From Combretum micranthum (taxonomy: Eukaryota; Streptophyta; Magnoliopsida; Myrtales; Combretaceae): DNA of 64,000 bases. Below the pieces are notes generated by a model. It saw nothing but the letters and a program-made list of their open reading frames with translations, ran no database searches and was not told the DNA's origin. The stretch lies in contig JAMXBD010000634.1 of assembly GCA_024138025.1 (NCBI GenBank), positions 496,001 to 560,000 of the forward strand, given 5' to 3'. This document shows positions 59,363 to 64,000 of this stretch, piece by piece. The position numbers and the translations under genes were made by a program. The stretch's first letter is position 1; every line of letters starts with the position of its first letter.

Positions 59363-60057
59363 TAGGGCTGTTCATGAATCAGTTAACTGTTCTATGGCCC
59401 TAATTTTTTAACCTAACCATAATAATAGGTTTTTTAATATTCTGATCCTTAACTGTCCATTATAAACAGTCAAGTGTCTTAACGGTTAACCATTTTGTTT
59501 GATTAATTTTTTCGATTTTCGATTTTTAACCATTTAATGTAATTGTTTCAACAAATTAAATTGATAATTTCAACAAATTTTATTGTTTAACTTTTATCAT
59601 AGAGTTTCTCTTTAAATTATTATATATATTATAATAGCTAAAAAAAAAAAGAAAATCAAATTAAGTAAAAAGGGGAAAAACAAGCATTTGGATGTATCAT
59701 CAATAAAAATCAAGTCAAATCAATTACCACGTTAACTCCCTTTAAACATAGGACAATAGTGCTTTAATCAGAATCCAAGGACATTAACATATGTATATGT
59801 AAATCACTTGTGTGTGTATATATATATATATATATTTTAAAAATGATATATATATTAGTAAATTATATATACAATATATTTATAAATATTGAAAACGGTT
59901 AACGTGGTTACAAACCGAAACCAAAATTGAAAAACCAGAAAAAGTAAAAACTGTAATCCTAAATCCAAACCAACAAACCGGTTAATCATATTTTTTGGAT
60001 TGGTTTTCCAATTTTGATTCGGTTTTTTGGTTTTATTGATTTTTTTGCATGCCCCTA
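59363..60057. mobile_element. hAT-type MITE (695 bp)
   Basis: The ends TAGGGCTGTTCATG and (reverse complement of the right end) TAGGGGCATGCA are flanked by 8-bp duplications ATTTGTCT (59355-59362) and ATTTGTTT (60058-60065). GGTTAACCG/AACCGGTTAA-like words occur in both orientations inside. An 8-bp duplication and TAGGG-type ends fit hAT. There is no transposase frame. Confidence 0.75.
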
Positions 60058-60993
60058 ATTTGTTTAGGGTATGACATTTTAGTATAGATATATAAAAATT
60101 TATAAGCAAATCCAATATATATATGATAACAAATTATAAAATATCAGTCTAGTAAGATTATTAAGTGCTATTTCACTTAGGAGGAAAAAAAAACTATAGA
60201 TGAGGAATCATAAACGAATATTTAATGTTGAGCAAAATAAATTGGGTGAATTACACCAATGTTTAGGGATAAGTACATTTAAGGTTTCAATATTTGAAGA
60301 AGTGGGTTAATTTGAGTATCTAAGAATACGTTCAGCAGGAGAGAATATTCAATTAAAACTCATAAGACTCTTCTCCTATTGATAGTGTCCTTAAGAACCC
60401 AAATTAACCCGCTTCTTCAAACATTGGGGCCTTAAATAAACTTACCCCTAAACATTGAGACCTTTTTTTAACCATTCAAAATGTTGGAACCTTAAATAAA
60501 CTTACCTCCAAAATAAATTAGGGGATGAGTTGGCTAGATTTGTATCATCGATGCATTTATAAGGGGAATGTTGCATACACTTTACTAAATATTAAAACAT
60601 TAAACATTAAAAACAGAATAAATGACTGAAAATGATTCATTAAAACTTTTATAACTTAAATAGTGCTTTTTGATCATAATTTAAATTTTATGAATAAAAC
60701 TTTTATAACATTAAACATTAAAATTAGAATAACTTTTATACCATATTAAAAATAATGAAATTAAGATATACATTGGAGTTTACCTTCTTATAGCACTTAC
60801 ACCTACTTGTATGAAATTTAAATTTGTTATGATTTTCATTTCATTGAATTGGTTGAGAAAACACGATTGTTAAAGTTTCATCTAGGCATATACTAGTGAT
60901 TGCTAAAAGTAATGTGGTATTTTTTTTATTGGGCATTTCAATGAATTGGTGTTAATTTATGAACTGCTTCAAATGGTAATCACTCATTGAAAC

Positions 60994-61533
60994 TAAGATT
61001 ATAAACGAGTCAAGACTACTCACAATCTACTTAAGTTTGACTTAATGATAACTCGAATATGACTTAACAGCAATTGAGTCAACCTTGAGCTCAAGCTACT
61101 AGTAACTATCAAGCTCGAGTTCAAGATTTAAAATACCCAATTCGAGTAGCTCGTGAGCCTAATTAAGCTTTTTATAATTTTTTTATAAGAAGTTATAAAA
61201 TTTATTTTTTTCTATTTTCAAAGCCTATTTTCATACCTTGTTTCTTTCTTCATATTCAATGGTCCACATTTATTATATTTAAGACCAAATCGACTAAAAA
61301 CTCAATTATATTCTCAAATCTTAATTTATTTTTTAGTCTAATTGATTTTTGTTGGAATAATCGAGCTTAATCAAGTTGACCTCAAGCTGATCAAGGATCA
61401 ATTCGAGTTGAGTTCAAGCTTAAAAATCAAAACTCAATCAATTTTGAGTCAAGTTATAAGTTTCCAATTTTACATTTGCATTGAGTTCGAGCTTGGCATT
61501 ATATTATCTCAACTTAACTCGTTTACAACCCTA
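60994..61533. mobile_element. hAT-type MITE (540 bp)
   Basis: The inverted ends TAAGATTATAAACGAGTCAAG and (right, complemented) TAGGGTTGTAAACGAGTTAA (first 20 shown) are flanked by perfect 8-bp duplications ATTGAAAC (60986-60993 and 61534-61541). The equivalent site in the unit at about 63510 is empty (ACTTATTTAAACCATTATG). The inside is rich in GAGCTCAAGC-type words. The frame at 61342-61566 lies within it and is not a gene. Confidence 0.85.
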
Positions 61534-62727
61534 ATTGAAACCATTATGACTAGTTGTAAAATGTAGGTGTAGGCCACCTCATATCTTGACATTCATTGTT
61601 TTTCAATTCTTTTTTATTCTTTTTCTATAATCATTTTTATTATTGTTAAAAGAAATTGAGATTTTCATTTACTTATGGTATACGTAACTTGATTTGATTC
61701 TTTTAACAATGGTTTTTGCAATAATTGTTATGATTTTTATTTTCTTTTGAACAAAAGCGATATCATTGTTGTCTTATATTGTTTCTATTTTAAGATCAAT
61801 AATTCATATGTGATTTTAGATAATCGTTACAATCTAATTATCATAAGAAATAGGATAACATATGATAAGACAATTGTTGTTAATTTGACTTTACATCCAA
61901 AAAAATATAGTAGGAAAAGTCAAATTAAAAAATAGATATCATTTTGCTCATGATCATTTGCATGACAAAAATATATTGATAAAATATCCTAATACAAAAT
62001 TTCAATTATTGTATATTTTTAGAAACCACAAATCATGTATAGGTATGACAATCGTTCTCTAAAGTTTTATTTTGCTTTTTTTAGTAAATTGTTTCAAAGA
62101 AGTTAGACAAATATCTATTGTATCTACACAAGGTCTATGAGCTAGAAAATCTCTAACTCATTTAAAAAAAAAGCTAAATGCTTAGCATATAAAACCAAGA
62201 AAAAGCAAGATTTGCCTAAAGTATAGGAATCGTTTTTAGTATTTTTTTTCCTTTTGATACTTAAATGGACCCTAGTATAGAGCATACAATCAATGACTAA
62301 TGTATAGAAATACATATGAAAATAATCTATCATTAATTAAGGTTCTATGTACTTTTAATGATCAATATAAACAAAATGTGATCTAAATAAATCAATACTG
62401 CCTTACTAAATAAACATGTGCAAGAACCAATTTTAACTATTTTCTTCTCATTACCGAGTGTAATTATTTGCATAGACTTATTTTGGGATTGTATATTCAA
62501 TCTAAGCTATAACCATAATAAATCGTGTGTATTATTAAGAACTTGTGATATTATTGGATTAGATGGTTTGTCATTCTCATAAAATATGAGACTACCCAAG
62601 ATGTATGACATTTTTTACCTTCGATGATTTTTTTTCCCTTTATCTATGTTTAAGTACTCGAGTAGAAGGCAAAATGGAAAAATTGAGAAACTTTAGAGAA
62701 TCATCAAAGTTGTAAGTCGTAACTTAC

Positions 62728-62799
62728 AGTTGTTGCAAGGAACTCAAATATCCAATGGTCGATGGTATGCTTCCAGTCAATTGGTTTCTTGACAGATCG
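62728..62799 (-). CDS. LRR receptor-like kinase, exon 1 visible (duplicated unit 4)
   Basis: A 72-bp exon encoding DLSRNQLTGSIPSTIGYLSS then LQQ. Acceptor ATACTTCTACCAG, donor GTAAGT. It is the 5'-most exon of the gene in this window. Its first base must be preceded by two bases of a Leu or Phe codon from an exon beyond 64000. It is a plant-type LRR with the full LxxNxLxGxIPxxIGxLxxL consensus. Confidence 0.93.
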
Positions 62800-64000
62800 C
62801 TGGTAGAAGTATATGACAAATAGCAACACCTTAGAGTTCTCTAATAGCCAAAGACATACATACATATATATATGTATATATTAAAATTGTTGGTCATGCT
62901 TTTTACAAACTTTAATATGCAGTAAAATTTTCTGATTGAATCATCTTTATTATGATTAAACACATTAAAGCTTGTATGTTTGTGTTGAAGCTCAATCAAA
63001 ATTCTTTACATTTCTATTGAATAACTCATGTCCTCTATTTTTATCTTAAGAAGTTAAAAAACTCTAATACGTTTTAAAGGGGTTGGACTTAATTTGGAAA
63101 AAAAAAAAAATAGATAAGATACACAACTTAATTAAAACATAAAGAATACAAATAACTTAATTAAAATTTAGAACATACAAATAAAGGTTGTTGCAAACAT
63201 ATGGTACTTTTTAACATTTGTCATTATGTAGAGTCATGCGGTGTACATATGTTAGAATTATATTATTTAAGGTATAACATCTTAGTGTAGATATAGAAAT
63301 ATTTATAGGTTAATCCAAATATATATATGATAACAGACTATATTTTCTCAATCACTAGTATATTAAGTCAAATTGGTTGAGAAAATAGGGCTGTTAAAAT
63401 TTCATCTTAGAATATACTAGTGATTGCTACAAGTAACGTGGCATTCTTTATTGGGCATTTCAATTGATTGGTATTAATTTATGAACTGATTCAAACGATA
63501 ATGACTTATTTAAACCATTATGTTTTAATAATAAGAATAAGGGATAACCGCAAATTTACCCCCTAAGCTTTTAGGATGGATCATATTGACCCCTCAAACT
63601 TTTAAAATAAGGCTTTTGACCCCCTAAACTTGAAAAAATTAGTGCCATAGGGATAGTTAATTGTTTTGATACGAAGGAGAGGGTAAATCTGTATATAGAT
63701 GAAAGTTTATGATTAAATCTGCACATAGATAAAAAGTTTAGGGGGTTAAATTTACACCTTTTTCTTGTTTATCTTAATGAAAAAAATATGATATGTTCTT
63801 AATGGTGCTAATTTTTAAAAATTTAGGGGGTCAAAATTCTAACTTTGAAAATTTGGGGGATCTATCTACGTCACCCTTAAAGTTTAGGGGATATTTTTGC
63901 AATTACTCCATGATTTTTTATGAGATGGATTAGATTTAACTCTTATCATCTCAATAGTTATAAAATGTATAATTTAATGTTTATGAAAGGAAAAAATATT
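62800..64000 (-). other. Intron upstream of the first visible exon
   Basis: Continues the duplicated intron pattern: GATTGAATCATC after the exon, and GGTTGAGAAAATAGGGCTGTTAAAATTTCATC at about 63376, like 60848. Further paralogous units may therefore follow to the right. Confidence 0.55.
63541..63909. repeat. MITE-like element with CCCCCTAAACTTTTA repeats
   Basis: The ends GGGATAACCGCAAATTTACC and (right, complemented) GGAGTAATTGCAAAAATATC are imperfect inverted repeats. Inside are several copies of GACCCCCTAAACTT / AAGTTTAGGGGGTC in both orientations, which allow a long hairpin. Non-coding. Confidence 0.65.

Larger units (their letters stand above)
58772..62727 (-). repeat. Intron of duplicated unit 3-4
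   Basis: 3956 bp. It aligns with the other unit introns and contains two hAT-type MITEs and an (AC) microsatellite not present in them. 59855-60115 and 61342-61935 hold short open frames judged to be chance. Confidence 0.75.

Noticed and set aside
1..64000. CRISPR arrays, operons, prokaryotic signals, tRNA genes
   Set aside because: No regularly spaced short repeats with unique spacers, no clustered same-strand ORFs and no cloverleaf with GGTTCRANNCC box B were seen; the organisation is eukaryotic.

Overview
This is nuclear DNA from a flowering plant, probably a eudicot given the high A+T content. It shows GT-AG introns, very long introns packed with LTR retrotransposons, and a plant-specific receptor-kinase ectodomain. 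I cannot name the species. There is no prokaryotic gene organisation, and nearly all open frames of 60-115 codons are chance or transposon shadows.

The one host gene runs right to left. Thirteen short minus-strand exons, from 62799 down to 3537, together encode 307 codons of leucine-rich repeat (LRR) ectodomain. All are flanked by AG/GT and share one splice phase, and all 12 junction codons restore Leu, Phe or Ile without a stop. The motif order matches the LRR-VIII-2 receptor-like kinases (the malectin-containing At1g53430/At1g07650 group). The signal peptide and first LRRs should lie beyond 64000. The malectin, membrane and kinase parts should lie below position 1.

Intron layout, left to right. 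(1) 1-3536: AT-rich sequence after the last exon. (2) 3766-32612: a 28.8 kb intron holding a decayed minus-strand Tat-type Ty3/gypsy element (4035-26681). That element has antisense coding-like remnants and three nested solo LTRs, each with a matching 5-bp target duplication. A degraded Cassandra TRIM (28693-29475) and MITE-like repeats follow. (3) 32613-35085: a compact cluster of seven exons. (4) 35086-50699: a 15.6 kb intron. It holds a gag-protease Ty3/gypsy deletion derivative, a chromodomain scrap joined to a Tekay-like 3' LTR, a 3.1 kb near-perfect fold-back element nested in that LTR, and a Cassandra TRIM (5S-like LTRs) whose 5' LTR is split by a solo LTR. (5) 46.0-64 kb: a tandemly duplicated exon-plus-intron unit in four copies with an LRR exon and one partial copy without, into which two hAT-type MITEs inserted later.

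The main unexpected signals are four. The LRR domain grew by intron-included duplication of a phase-symmetric exon. A fold-back element inside the transcribed region could yield hairpin RNA. Five LTR copies from several families, plus the fold-back arms, share an exon-like segment with acceptor, donor and a short acidic reading frame. A GC-rich tandem-repeat block sits at the same place in three otherwise AT-rich LTRs.
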